Numbered from the stretch's first letter, positions 52,556 to 61,575 are shown. The stretch is 64,000 nt of DNA from Bacillota bacterium (GCA_023439545.1 JAEXNT010000026.1:1-64000), one strand, 5' to 3'. Program-made: numbers and translations. The notes: generated from the sequence alone by a model not told the origin.

Positions 52556-52748
52556 AATTAACTCCTCCGTTTTATTTGAGGGCTAAATCATTGTCACCCT
52601 CCATATTTTATTTACATTGATTTTAAAAATAGTTTCCATCTATAACACCCCTTCTGTTGAATTTTTTCCATGCTGAAGCACAAGTTCATTTTAGCATAGG
52701 ATAATGGCCCCAACAATGACTCTGAATGGTAAAGTATATGTATAAAAA

Positions 52749-52870
52749 ATATTTCGGCCAATGATTGCCGGTCAGTACGCGGCTCACACCTACAGGCAGA
52801 GTCATGAAAGCTCCGGCAATATGCAGATCCGGCAAGAGCAGTAATGACATTTGGTGGAACAAATTACCTG
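52749..52870 (-). pseudogene. Possible remnant of a PAP2-type phosphatase
   Basis: A minus-strand frame contains SRVLTGNHWPKY, close to PAP2 motif 3 (SRx5Hx3D) with the last Asp replaced by Tyr. The preceding HIAGAFMTLPVGV is also reminiscent of that family. No ribosome site, no other motif and no full-length frame. The call is tentative. The rest of the 52556-52917 gap holds only the exporter's upstream region. Confidence 0.25.
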
Positions 52871-52917
52871 CGAATAAGTCTAATCGAATATTGAATCGAA
52901 ATCCGGGAAGGTAAAAA

Positions 52918-53850
52918 ATGCTTAAAGGAATAGCCAGACTGCCGGTTTTGTTAACCATGACAGCAGTGATATCCTGCCTTTTTTTGATTATGCTTAGCTT
53001 TATCCATGCCGGAGATACCAAAAGGACAGGCATGTTATCAGTTCATGGGCAAATTTTCTCCGTCGGCTATGACAAAAACGTGATCGGCGTTTATACGCCT
53101 GCCGGTAAAAGGATATGTACGTATAAAGCCGGGGAAGGCGGCAGTAAATTTTTCAGCAGCTGTATTTCGGATCTCGACGCCGACGGCGTCGATGAACTGC
53201 TGCTTGTGGTCGGAAAGCAAAAGAAAGAATACGGGGAATATCTTCTTATATTGAAGCCGGTTGCCGGGGAAGGCGATGTACGGCTCGACGCCGCCGGCGA
53301 TACGCGGCTCGACGCCGCCGGCGATACGCGGCCCGACTCCGCCGGCGATACGCGGGAAACTCCGGTACTCGAACAATTATACAGGTTTGACATGGGTGAA
53401 ATAAACCCCTGGAAGGTCCAGACCTGCGATGTAGACGGCGACGGAAGGAAGGAGATATCGGTCGGGGTGTACAAGAAAGCTGTATTCCATCCGGTAATGG
53501 CAAAACGACCGTTCATATACGACTGGACCGATGGGCATATGTCCCCGAAATGGCTTGGCTCAAGGCTAGCCAGGCCATTTGACGATTATGTCTTCAGCGA
53601 TATCAATTCAGACGGGAAGGATGAGCTTATCTCGGACGAACTTCTTGCCGATGGGAGCAAAGCGGTAAACTCATATGGCTGGAAGGGTTTCGGCTTCGAA
53701 AGCACGGGCGGGAGCGGCAGCTATGAAGATATACTTGACTTAAGGAGAACAACAGGCGCCGCAATAGAAATCAAAGCAGTGCTGAACGGGCACAGCAAAT
53801 GGATAACAATGCAATTTGAAAATGGCAATATTGTTGAAATAAAGAAGTAG
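52918..53850 (+). CDS. Secreted VCBS/FG-GAP-like repeat protein
   Basis: Protein of 310 residues with one N-terminal membrane or signal segment (LLTMTAVISCLFLIMLSFIHA). Three calcium-loop motifs of the FG-GAP/VCBS type are visible: SDLDADGVDELLLVVG, CDVDGDGRKEISVGV and SDINSDGKDELISDE. These usually form beta-propeller blades. Between the first two lies an expanded insert with the 8-residue unit LDAAGDTR repeated three times. It is followed 40 bases later by the DUF3160 lipoprotein gene, so the two probably act together outside the cell. Function unknown. Confidence 0.72.
   Translation: MLKGIARLPVLLTMTAVISCLFLIMLSFIHAGDTKRTGMLSVHGQIFSVGYDKNVIGVYTPAGKRICTYKAGEGGSKFFSSCISDLDADGVDELLLVVGKQKKEYGEYLLILKPVAGEGDVRLDAAGDTRLDAAGDTRPDSAGDTRETPVLEQLYRFDMGEINPWKVQTCDVDGDGRKEISVGVYKKAVFHPVMAKRPFIYDWTDGHMSPKWLGSRLARPFDDYVFSDINSDGKDELISDELLADGSKAVNSYGWKGFGFESTGGSGSYEDILDLRRTTGAAIEIKAVLNGHSKWITMQFENGNIVEIKK
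53281..53352 (+). repeat. Three tandem 24-bp units inside a coding region
   Basis: The unit starts CGGCTCGACGCCGCCGGCGA and is repeated at 53281, 53305 and 53329. The third copy has two base changes. It keeps the reading frame and encodes RLDAAGDT three times, so it is a candidate for slippage variation between strains. Confidence 0.95.
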
Positions 53851-53890
53851 CGAGCTTGTCTAAAGCAGTAATCGAAAGGATGGTACCTCT

Positions 53891-56251
53891 ATGTTCAGAA
53901 AACGCTTATTTACGCTGGCTTTTGTCATATTCTATACGCTTTCGCTGATGGCGGCCTTGAGTGCCTGCTCGGGAGCAAGCTCTGACGATCCGGGCAGCGC
54001 GCCTGGATTGTCCGCCGGCAGTAGGCAAAGTGAGACTTCGGAGGGACTAGCCGATAATACTGGATCACCTGTAACGGCGAGCGGGACGCATGCTGGAGCA
54101 GACGTCACACAAGCCTCCTCCGGCGCAATACAAGCCCAGGGAGCGGGAATACAAGCCCCGGAAGGTGCCGATGCCGGAACCTTGCCCGTATTCACCTCCG
54201 AAACAGAGAGGAAATATGTCGATGTGGAATGGAAGCCTTTGAACTACAATAAAAAAGTGGCTCCATATAAAGTCGCCCCCACCCTGTCCAATGTGGTAAA
54301 CCTGTCCCAGTTCGGTTCTTTCACAGCGAAGCAGAAGCAAATGCTGTCCGGAAGCGGTTTTTTCGTGGCGCCCGGCAAGGAACAACAGCTATTCTATATT
54401 TATGAAAACAACCAGTATCTGAAGCTTCCAAGCTTAGTCACAGCCGACTCGGTGCTCCAGGTATACCACGTGTTCTACGATTACTCGTTAAGGACGCTTG
54501 AATACGAATATCTGCTGGAGGACCTTGAGCAGCTGACGGACAGCATGCTCAAAAAATCGTTGAGGCTTTATAAGGATATTAAAAATGCAGACGTCAAAGC
54601 CGCCGCCCTTAAGAACACCGCATATTTTGCAACTGCTCAAAAAGTTTTGGAAAAACAGTTGCCTGCCGATCTGCCAGAGGAAGCTCTAAAGCTTGCGGAG
54701 GCTGAATTCGGACTTGTCGAGCGGCACGAGGGCTTTGAGGAATCGCCGATCTTCGGTTTCAAAATGGATTACAGCCAATATACTCCAAGGGGTCATTATA
54801 CAAGGAACCGTGATTTCGAAAGATTCTTCAAGGCTATGATGTGGTACGGGCAGGCGCCGTTCCCGCTGCTGATAGACAAGGATGGCGCTGTGGAATTGTC
54901 GGCGCCTGAAACCCTGCAGGCTCTTCTCATAACCTGCAGCATATTCACAAACGGGAGCGGAGAAGCCGATACGACGCTATGGGAAAACATATATGATCCG
55001 ACTGTGTTTTATGTAGGTAAAGCCGATGACCTGACCATATATGATTATAAAGAGCTTCTTGTAAAGGTATTCGGCCGGAAGCCGGATCCGGAAACGTTCA
55101 TGGACAGAGACAAGCTCGATAAACTTGCCGAAGAGGCCAGGAAACTGCCCAAGCCCGGAATACAGGCGGAATGGGTAGGTGTGAACACCCCTGTCGGCCC
55201 GCAATTCAGGTTCATGGGGCAGAGGTATATACCCGATTCCGAGATACTGCAAAAGCTTGTTACGCCATATATCAGACCGATGCCGAAGGGACTCGATGTG
55301 ATGGGCGTATTGGGTTCCGACAGGGCATACGGGCTTTTGACGAAGCTGTATAAGGAAGATAGGAACTGGCCGGAGTATCCGGATAGGTTCAATGAACTAA
55401 AAAAGAAATTCACGGCATTACCCGAAGAGACCTGGCGCTCCAACATGTACTACGGCTGGCTCTGGGTGCTGAAGTCCTTCACGGGCGAAGCCGGAGCGGG
55501 TTATCCCTCCTTTATGACGAACACGGCGTGGCGGGATAAATCCCTGAATACCGCGTTGGCAAGCTGGGCCGAGCTTCGGCATGATACGATACTGTACGGA
55601 AAACAGAGCGGGGCCGAAATGGGAGGGGGAGATGAACCGCCGTCCATCAAAGGCTATGTCGAACCCAATATAGATGTATATGAAAGGCTGCTGTGGCTGA
55701 CGAAATACTCCAGGGAAAACCTTTCTGCAAGGCAGATACTGCCGCCCGATCTCGAGGGCAGGATGTTGAGCTTTGAGGGTCTGCTGCAATTCCTTCTGGA
55801 TTGCTCGGTCAAGGAACTGAGAAATGAAGAGCTTACGAAAGAGGAATATGAAAGGATACAGTTCTACGGGGGTGAATTGGAACATCTGACGAGTTCCTTT
55901 TCTGAAGACGGATTGAGATGGTTTGAAATAACCTCGGAAACCGATAAAAACATGGCGCTGATAGCGGATGTGCATACGTCTCCCGGAAATTACCTCGAAG
56001 AAGGCATAGGTCCGGCGTCCGAGATATTCGCGGTCGTCCCGATAGTCGGCAAGCTGTATCTTACAAGAGGAGCGGTCTTCAGCTATTACGAGTTTGTCAG
56101 CGATAAGAGGCTGACCGACGAAGAATGGCAGAAATCCTTCAATGAAGGAAAGCAGCCCGCTATGCCGGAGTGGATAGATTCCTTCACTGACCGAAACGGT
56201 GCAAAACAGAAGATACCCGTACCTGCTGATCCTTATGAATCATACTACTGA
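53891..56251 (+). CDS. DUF3160 family lipoprotein
   Basis: Protein of 786 residues with a lipobox near residue 26 (LMAALSACSGAS). About 80 low-complexity residues follow, then the DUF3160 region from NVVNLSQFGSFTAKQKQMLSGSGFFVAPG through LPSLVTADSVLQVYHVFYDYSLRTLE to ADVHTSPGNYLEEGIGPASEIFAVVPIVGKLYLTRGAVFSYYEF. The family function is unknown. It should be tethered outside the membrane beside the VCBS-like protein encoded just upstream. ATG start with AAAGGATGG. Confidence 0.85.
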   Translation: MFRKRLFTLAFVIFYTLSLMAALSACSGASSDDPGSAPGLSAGSRQSETSEGLADNTGSPVTASGTHAGADVTQASSGAIQAQGAGIQAPEGADAGTLPVFTSETERKYVDVEWKPLNYNKKVAPYKVAPTLSNVVNLSQFGSFTAKQKQMLSGSGFFVAPGKEQQLFYIYENNQYLKLPSLVTADSVLQVYHVFYDYSLRTLEYEYLLEDLEQLTDSMLKKSLRLYKDIKNADVKAAALKNTAYFATAQKVLEKQLPADLPEEALKLAEAEFGLVERHEGFEESPIFGFKMDYSQYTPRGHYTRNRDFERFFKAMMWYGQAPFPLLIDKDGAVELSAPETLQALLITCSIFTNGSGEADTTLWENIYDPTVFYVGKADDLTIYDYKELLVKVFGRKPDPETFMDRDKLDKLAEEARKLPKPGIQAEWVGVNTPVGPQFRFMGQRYIPDSEILQKLVTPYIRPMPKGLDVMGVLGSDRAYGLLTKLYKEDRNWPEYPDRFNELKKKFTALPEETWRSNMYYGWLWVLKSFTGEAGAGYPSFMTNTAWRDKSLNTALASWAELRHDTILYGKQSGAEMGGGDEPPSIKGYVEPNIDVYERLLWLTKYSRENLSARQILPPDLEGRMLSFEGLLQFLLDCSVKELRNEELTKEEYERIQFYGGELEHLTSSFSEDGLRWFEITSETDKNMALIADVHTSPGNYLEEGIGPASEIFAVVPIVGKLYLTRGAVFSYYEFVSDKRLTDEEWQKSFNEGKQPAMPEWIDSFTDRNGAKQKIPVPADPYESYY

Positions 56252-56262
56252 TCAGGCAATGC

Positions 56263-57966
56263 TCATGCTGTTACCTGTAATGCGGCGTCTATAGGCTGCC
56301 TGTCATTTTCGTCCATATATGACCTTCGTATGATTTGTGCGAAAAGCCCGGTTATCGCTGGATCGAACTGGGTTCCGGAGCATCTTTCTATTTCTGCGAG
56401 CGCCCTTTCCACGCTCATAGCTTTCTTATATACCCTGGCATGCGTCATAGCATCGTAAGCGTCGATAATAGAAATAATCCTTGCCAAAAGTGGGATATCG
56501 TTGCCTTTCAGGCTCTGGGGATAACCTTTCCCGTCCCAGCGTTCATGGTGTGACAGGACGGACTGCGATATGTGAACAAATTGATCTGATGACATTGTGA
56601 TCCTGTAACCGATAACAGAGTGCTTTTTCATAACCTCCCATTCTTCGGGAGTCAGTTTACCGGGCTTTTTGAGAATGTGGTCGGGAATTGAAATTTTTCC
56701 TATATCATGCATGAAGGCTACCGTTGCCAAATCCTCGCGCTCCTTGGGGGAAAGTCCCATGTGTTGTGCCACCAGGTAGGCCATTTCTTTCATGCGCAGC
56801 ACATGTTCTTCTGTTTCAATATTCTTTTCAAGCAGTATATTCTTCAGGTAATCTGAAATCGAATTACGGATATGTCTGCTTTCCGCAAGTTTGTTCCTGT
56901 AAAGCCTGTTGTCGGCAGTCTCTATGACATTGTCGAGGCTTTGGCCCGCCCTTTCTTTTGCGGCAGTTCCCATTGAGATACCCAGTGGAAAGTTATAATC
57001 TCTATATTCCCTGCACATATCCTTTATCCGCGTCATTATCCCTGCAGCCTGGTCCGGGTCGGTTCCGGACATTACGATGATGAATTCGTCCCCTCCCCAT
57101 CTGCCTGTGACATAGCCGGGTGCGGCGTTCATCATGATGTCTGCGGCCTTTGCAAGTACCTCGTCGCCTTTTTTATGTCCAAATATATCATTGATCAGTT
57201 TCAGACCGTTCAGATCGCCGAGAATAATGCTTATGGGGAGCTGACCCTCTTTGTCCAGCCTCGTCATTTCGATTTCGCAATATCCTCTGTTATATACGCC
57301 GGTCAGTGAATCATACTTGATCAGGTACTGCATTTTTTCGTCGAGCAGCGCCTGATTTTCGCGGCTCTTCTGGAAATAAAGCATCTGGATGACTATGGTC
57401 GTTGCCGTCGAAAACAAACCTAGCATAGTAAATGTAACGTAAAAAATCGACGGGTCCCATATATATCCGAGAAAGTAAAACAGATCGGCGCCGCCCCAAA
57501 GCAGAAAGCAGACGCCCAGAACGTATCTTGTAACGCTCCGCACATAACGCACCCGCATGGAAACCAGGCCGGTGTATATAAGAAGAGCACTGCCGAAAAC
57601 AAGACGGGGGACGAAGTAAAATTCAACCGGCACTTTCATGAAACCGATTATTACGTAATAAATAACAGGGATCAGACTTATGAATGTTACCGCCCTTAAA
57701 GTTTTGCCGCGGAAAAATTCCAATGAACCTTTGGCGATCGCCCAGATACTAAGAATGCAAATAATATTTTCAATAGTATTCCATACGGTAAAAATCGGAG
57801 AGGTATATTCAAACGACATTATAAGAGAAGACAAGGTTGAAAACAGCCACGAAGCGGACCAAAAGAGGATATGTCTTTTCCGTTCCACAAAGTAAAGGCA
57901 GGCGAATATAAGCATCAATGCCGCATTATAGATGACAAACGTCCAGTAATATGAATTCGGATCCAT
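56263..57966 (-). CDS. Membrane GGDEF/HD-GYP protein (c-di-GMP synthesis and breakdown domains)
   Basis: Protein of 567 residues with seven N-terminal transmembrane segments (about 5-205), a GGDEF domain (about 215-380; RWGGDEFIIVMSG intact) and an HD-GYP domain (about 395-550; HDIGKISIPDHIL and HHERWDGKGYP). The RxxD inhibitory site is not present in its usual place, so product inhibition of the cyclase may be absent. It could make c-di-GMP or hydrolyse it depending on an external signal. ATG 57966 has GGGGAGAG. Transcripts begin with a c-di-GMP-I riboswitch, giving direct feedback. Confidence 0.93.
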   Translation of the reverse strand: MDPNSYYWTFVIYNAALMLIFACLYFVERKRHILFWSASWLFSTLSSLIMSFEYTSPIFTVWNTIENIICILSIWAIAKGSLEFFRGKTLRAVTFISLIPVIYYVIIGFMKVPVEFYFVPRLVFGSALLIYTGLVSMRVRYVRSVTRYVLGVCFLLWGGADLFYFLGYIWDPSIFYVTFTMLGLFSTATTIVIQMLYFQKSRENQALLDEKMQYLIKYDSLTGVYNRGYCEIEMTRLDKEGQLPISIILGDLNGLKLINDIFGHKKGDEVLAKAADIMMNAAPGYVTGRWGGDEFIIVMSGTDPDQAAGIMTRIKDMCREYRDYNFPLGISMGTAAKERAGQSLDNVIETADNRLYRNKLAESRHIRNSISDYLKNILLEKNIETEEHVLRMKEMAYLVAQHMGLSPKEREDLATVAFMHDIGKISIPDHILKKPGKLTPEEWEVMKKHSVIGYRITMSSDQFVHISQSVLSHHERWDGKGYPQSLKGNDIPLLARIISIIDAYDAMTHARVYKKAMSVERALAEIERCSGTQFDPAITGLFAQIIRRSYMDENDRQPIDAALQVTA

Positions 57967-58062
57967 GCTTATCTCTCCCCAAGTTTAAAGAGTGCGGATC
58001 CAGGAGGCCAGTTTATGTGTAATAAAGAATAAAGCATATGAAGAACACATATGGATGAAGCT

Positions 58063-58150
58063 CTGGCGGCCCGGCTGTCATGGCGCCGTATATGTGCACT
58101 TTAGACCCGCGACTTTGCGTATTTGTCTTTCGATCAAACTTGCCTTTATC
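58063..58150 (-). promoter_or_regulatory. c-di-GMP-I (GEMM-I) riboswitch
   Basis: On the minus strand the conserved GEMM-I elements appear in order: AAAGGCAA, the CGAAAG tetraloop (about 58132-58127), ACGCAAAG (58120-58113), GGGTCTAA (58108-58101), and ATGACAGCCGGG with the closing CCGCC (58081-58065). It lies about 100 bases upstream of the GGDEF/HD-GYP start. No strong terminator lies between the aptamer and the gene, only a weak CATATG...CATATG hairpin, so translational control or a weak platform is possible. Confidence 0.88.
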
Positions 58151-58176
58151 ATAGCGTTTAAGTAAAATATAACGTT

Positions 58177-58205
58177 AATATAACGCACGTGTAGACAATT
58201 GTCAA
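58177..58205 (-). promoter_or_regulatory. Consensus sigma A promoter driving the c-di-GMP riboswitch
   Basis: Minus strand: TTGACA (58205-58200), a 17-base spacer and TATATT (58182-58177). The transcript would start about 20 bases before the aptamer. Confidence 0.85.
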
Positions 58206-58402
58206 TAATTTCTGTATACCAGTCTGTGCAGGTATAATTGAATTCGACGCCGGAAATCTATTGCCCGCCGTTATGCTCGAATATAGAGTAAATGGGCTTA
58301 GGGTCCTACTGTCATAATACCTATAGCCTATTGTAAAAATATAACAGAAATAGATATAATTAATTAGAAGCATGTCTTACGATTAAATTGGAGTGGTGGC
58401 TG

Positions 58403-59245
58403 ATGAGCTTTATCGATATCACTTTCAGGTATGTCATACCGGGATTGTCCGGCACGATAACTTTATTGGCCTTTTTTTTGAATTACCACAAGAAAAAGAA
58501 ACTGGAATACGTGCATACTTTCTCGTCACAAATACACATCATAAAAGATCACGATTTTAAATCAGCCGGGGATGACAAAATAATACTGCAGACCAGGCTG
58601 GTATTCTGGAATCCCGCCAGACAAATCATCAGCAGGGAGGATATTCCCAGGAGCAATCCCATTACGATCTCCTGCGTAAAAGGGGCCGAGCTTTACAGCG
58701 TATCGCTCCTATCCGCCAGCAATGAGGGCAGCGGGGTCAGGGTCGTTAAAACCAGGCACAATGCTTATCAGATAAAATTCGATTATCTTGAAGCGGGAGA
58801 CGGCTTCCTGATCGACGTCCTTTCGTCGGGAGCATCCCATAATGATCTGCTTATAAAGGGGTCCATCAGGGGCTCAGGCAAAAAAGCTATCAAGTACTGT
58901 TCGGTACTGGAGAGAGAAAGGTATTTGAGTGTCAGGGAACTGTTGAATAACAGAAGCATTTTTTTCATAATAACTTTTATTCTTACGATAATAGTACTGA
59001 TCGGCACATTTATCCCTATCGACGTCACGTTCCATCTCGGAGGTATATCGAAATCGGCCAGGTGGATACATATACCGAGTGAGCTCAAGCCAATGTCGCT
59101 AGGCTTCATAATTGGCCTGTGGATCTTTTTGCTGCTCACGACCAAAGCCGGCGTCAGCATCCGCAAGAGGATACCGAAGGAGCTGCTGAAATACGGGAGC
59201 ATCAACAACAAACAGATGGAAACAAGGCGGGATCAGCATTTTTGA
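58403..59245 (+). CDS. Hypothetical membrane protein
   Basis: Protein of 280 residues. One transmembrane helix near the N-terminus (YVIPGLSGTITLLAFFLNY) is followed by a soluble domain of about 140 residues, mostly beta (LQTRLVFWNPARQIISREDIP, YQIKFDYLEAGDGFLIDVLSS). Two C-terminal helices follow (IFFIITFILTIIVLIGTFIPI and LGFIIGLWIFLLLTTKAGV). I do not recognise a family. ATG 58403 is preferred since GGAGTGGTGG precedes it; a TTG five codons earlier overlaps that site. It is divergent from the GGDEF/HD-GYP gene. Confidence 0.75.
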   Translation: MSFIDITFRYVIPGLSGTITLLAFFLNYHKKKKLEYVHTFSSQIHIIKDHDFKSAGDDKIILQTRLVFWNPARQIISREDIPRSNPITISCVKGAELYSVSLLSASNEGSGVRVVKTRHNAYQIKFDYLEAGDGFLIDVLSSGASHNDLLIKGSIRGSGKKAIKYCSVLERERYLSVRELLNNRSIFFIITFILTIIVLIGTFIPIDVTFHLGGISKSARWIHIPSELKPMSLGFIIGLWIFLLLTTKAGVSIRKRIPKELLKYGSINNKQMETRRDQHF

Positions 59246-59263
59246 CGCAGGCTGCCGCTTTTT

Positions 59264-60640
59264 CTATTGCGCTTCGTTCAGAGGCATAACGCATTGCCGT
59301 TCTTCCTTGCCTATTCTTCGGAATTCATATAAGATACAGACCAGCGTAATGATAAATGAACTGAAATCAGAGATCGGGCCTGCTATCAGTACCCCTTCCA
59401 TTTTGAAAAAGCGCGGCAGGATCAGAAGCAGCGGGATCAGTATCAGCACCTGTCTGGAAAGGCTCAGAAACATGGCATATCCCGGCTTCCCGACGGCCTG
59501 GAAATAGTTCGAGCCGGCAATCTGGAAGCCTACGAATACAAAGCATACCAGGTATGTCAGTATTGCATGCGTACCGACTGCTATAAGCTTTTCGTCGCTG
59601 CTGTTGAAAATGGCGATCAATTGACCGGGTATCAGTCTGGTTAGTATGAATCCCGAAGTTGAGACCACCGTCGCTGCTATCATGGCACGCATAAACGTCT
59701 TCTTTACCCTGTCGAAATGATGTGCGCCGTAATTATATCCTATAATAGGCTGAGATCCCTGATTGATACCGAAAATTGGCATAACGATCAAGGTTGTTAT
59801 GCTGTTCACTATACCTAAAGCAGAAATGGCGATATCACCGCCGTAAAGCAAAAGAGAATTGTTCATAACGGCAGCTTGTATACACATTGCTGCTTGTACG
59901 AAGAACAAAGGCAGTCCGAGCATCACGATCTGTTTGATGATGGCCGGCTCGAGCCTGAGATTTTTCAGTCTGATGCGCAACAGGCCGTTACCCGTGACAA
60001 AGTGTATGAAGATCCAAATAGCTGAAACAGCCTGCGAACATACCGTGGCTAATGCGGCTCCCGTCATTCCCCAGTTGAATACGAATATGAAAACAGGAGC
60101 CAGCACGATATTGAGAGCTGAGCCTATAAGCATCGTCATCATGGCAATAACCGGTTTTCCTTCAGCGCGCATCATATTGTTCATTCCGAAGCTATAGCTT
60201 TGGAATACCGTGCCCAGCAGTATAACCGACATGTATTCCTTGGCGTAGGGCAGAACGTCGCTACTGGCGCCGAAGACGCGCAGCATGGGTTCTAGAAAGA
60301 TCAATCCGAATGCAGTAAATAAAACGGTGACTATTGCAAGCAAGGTGAAAGCGTTTCCTGAAATTTTCTGAGCAGTGGCTTTGTCACCCTGACCGAGTTT
60401 TATTGAAATGCTTGACGTGGCACCCATACCGATCAAGCCTGCCAATGCCATCTGAATGGTCATTACCGGAAAAGCTATAGTCACAGCTGCGATTCCCAGA
60501 GCGCCCGCGCTGTGACCTATGAATGCCCTGTCTATTACGTTGTAGCAAGCGCTTACCAGCATGCCGACGATCGCCGGGATCGAAAATTCAAGAAGCAGCT
60601 TGCCTATATGTTCCGTACCAAGTCTATCTGTGTTGTCCAT
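59264..60640 (-). CDS. MATE family efflux transporter
   Basis: Protein of 458 residues with about twelve transmembrane helices and MATE features in both halves (LLEFSIPAIVGMLVSACYNVIDRAFIGH at the start; INQGSQPIIGYNYGAHHFDRV in the second half). It exports cationic drugs or metabolites using a Na+ or H+ gradient. It follows the MarR gene by 39 bases on the same strand, so one operon is likely. The ATG has only a weak AAGGTTGG site. Confidence 0.92.
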   Translation of the reverse strand: MDNTDRLGTEHIGKLLLEFSIPAIVGMLVSACYNVIDRAFIGHSAGALGIAAVTIAFPVMTIQMALAGLIGMGATSSISIKLGQGDKATAQKISGNAFTLLAIVTVLFTAFGLIFLEPMLRVFGASSDVLPYAKEYMSVILLGTVFQSYSFGMNNMMRAEGKPVIAMMTMLIGSALNIVLAPVFIFVFNWGMTGAALATVCSQAVSAIWIFIHFVTGNGLLRIRLKNLRLEPAIIKQIVMLGLPLFFVQAAMCIQAAVMNNSLLLYGGDIAISALGIVNSITTLIVMPIFGINQGSQPIIGYNYGAHHFDRVKKTFMRAMIAATVVSTSGFILTRLIPGQLIAIFNSSDEKLIAVGTHAILTYLVCFVFVGFQIAGSNYFQAVGKPGYAMFLSLSRQVLILIPLLLILPRFFKMEGVLIAGPISDFSSFIITLVCILYEFRRIGKEERQCVMPLNEAQ

Positions 60641-60679
60641 TTTTTATCCAACCTTGTCAAAGTATAATTAGTTAATTGT

Positions 60680-61126
60680 TCATTCCTTATTAAGATTTTC
60701 TACCATCCGTTCGAGATAATGCAGCAAAAGCCCACATTCCTGATCGCTGAAGCCTGCCAGCGCCCGGGACCGGGTTTCTGTAAACGTTTGATCCATTATG
60801 CTTATCAAGCTCCGTGCCTTATCCGTCAATAAAATAGTTTGGGAGCGGCGATCTTTCGGGTTTGAATTCCGCTGCACAAGGCCCTGTTTTTCAAGACGAT
60901 CAATCAGCCCGGTCATTGTCGGACGCTCACAATGCATGTCATCAGCAAGGGTTGCAGGGCACAGAGGAGTATTCTCGCCTTCCTTCTCGTTTTCATAAAG
61001 GCATTCGATCATGCGAAATTGCGCAAATGTCAGTCCTATTTCTGAAAGTCTGCTGTCTACTCTGCACTTTAGAAAATGCGCCGCTTTGTTAAGCAAGTAA
61101 CAGGGATCGTTTTCCTTGACAATCAT
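60680..61126 (-). CDS. MarR-family transcriptional regulator
   Basis: Protein of 148 residues with a winged helix: TFAQFRMIECLYENE, LADDMHCERPTMTGLIDRLEKQGLVQRNSNPKDRRSQTILLTDKA. The 'DxRS' wing is typical of MarR. ATG 61126 has GGAGGTG. It probably represses itself and the MATE pump through the palindrome over the -10 region. Confidence 0.92.
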   Translation of the reverse strand: MIVKENDPCYLLNKAAHFLKCRVDSRLSEIGLTFAQFRMIECLYENEKEGENTPLCPATLADDMHCERPTMTGLIDRLEKQGLVQRNSNPKDRRSQTILLTDKARSLISIMDQTFTETRSRALAGFSDQECGLLLHYLERMVENLNKE

Positions 61127-61163
61127 TTTTTCACCTCCGAGGGTGGCGCGTTTTGACACAATA

Positions 61164-61199
61164 TTGTTAGTATACTAACAATAAGCATGCTAAGCAAGT
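61164..61199 (-). promoter_or_regulatory. MarR promoter with 22-bp palindromic operator
   Basis: ATTGTTAGTATACTAACAAT (61165-61184) is a perfect palindrome that extends one more base pair on each side. On the minus strand TTGCTT (61199-61194), a 17-base spacer and TATACT (61176-61171) form the promoter, so the operator covers the -10. Confidence 0.85.
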
Positions 61200-61235
61200 G
61201 TTTTGTTATGTAATTTTAACTGGTCTGAATCAGAA

Positions 61236-61266
61236 AATAAGTCCTGGACCAAGTCCAGGACTTATT
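61236..61266 (-). terminator. Terminator after the small gene at 61284
   Basis: A perfect 14-bp stem AATAAGTCCTGGAC (61236-61249) and its complement (61253-61266) with a 3-base loop. On the minus strand it ends in TTATTTTC. A second hairpin, GTCCCGGG (61276-61283) with CCCGGGAC (61289-61296), precedes it and contains the stop codon. Confidence 0.82.
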
Positions 61267-61283
61267 AAATAAGATGTCCCGGG

Positions 61284-61445
61284 TTAAGCCCGGGACGTCC
61301 TGTCTGCTGTGTTATTTCGTTGTTCTTCATCCTGTCTGTATACCCAGGTATTATAGCGTATACCAAATTCCAAATCAGAGTATTCCATAGGCCTGAACCA
61401 TCCAGGCTTTTCTTTGCATCTGTCGAGAAATTCCCGATAGGTCAT
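61284..61445 (-). CDS. Small hypothetical protein, 53 residues
   Basis: A short frame begins MTYREFLDRCKEKPGWFRP and continues YSDLEFGIRYNTWVYRQDEEQ. It is hydrophilic, rich in aromatic and charged residues, with no membrane segment. GGGAGG lies 11 bases before this ATG; another in-frame ATG (61454) is only 2 bases after it. The stop codon lies in the loop of a GC-rich hairpin just before a strong terminator. I do not know a family, but ribosome site, coding look and terminator support a real gene. Confidence 0.6.
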   Translation of the reverse strand: MTYREFLDRCKEKPGWFRPMEYSDLEFGIRYNTWVYRQDEEQRNNTADRTSRA

Positions 61446-61575
61446 TAACTGCATAACCTCCCATTTTCTTTTTTCATGTTTATCTTATGAAGTAAACAAA
61501 AAATAGGTGACATAATCTTGGGACACAGTTTACTCGGCGGTCATAACCCGGCTTTACATATATTTTTTTGTGTGC

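Noticed and set aside
52686..53033. Intact 115-codon minus-strand gene
   Set aside because: Its first half is antisense to the VCBS-like gene start; only a short motif suggests a remnant.
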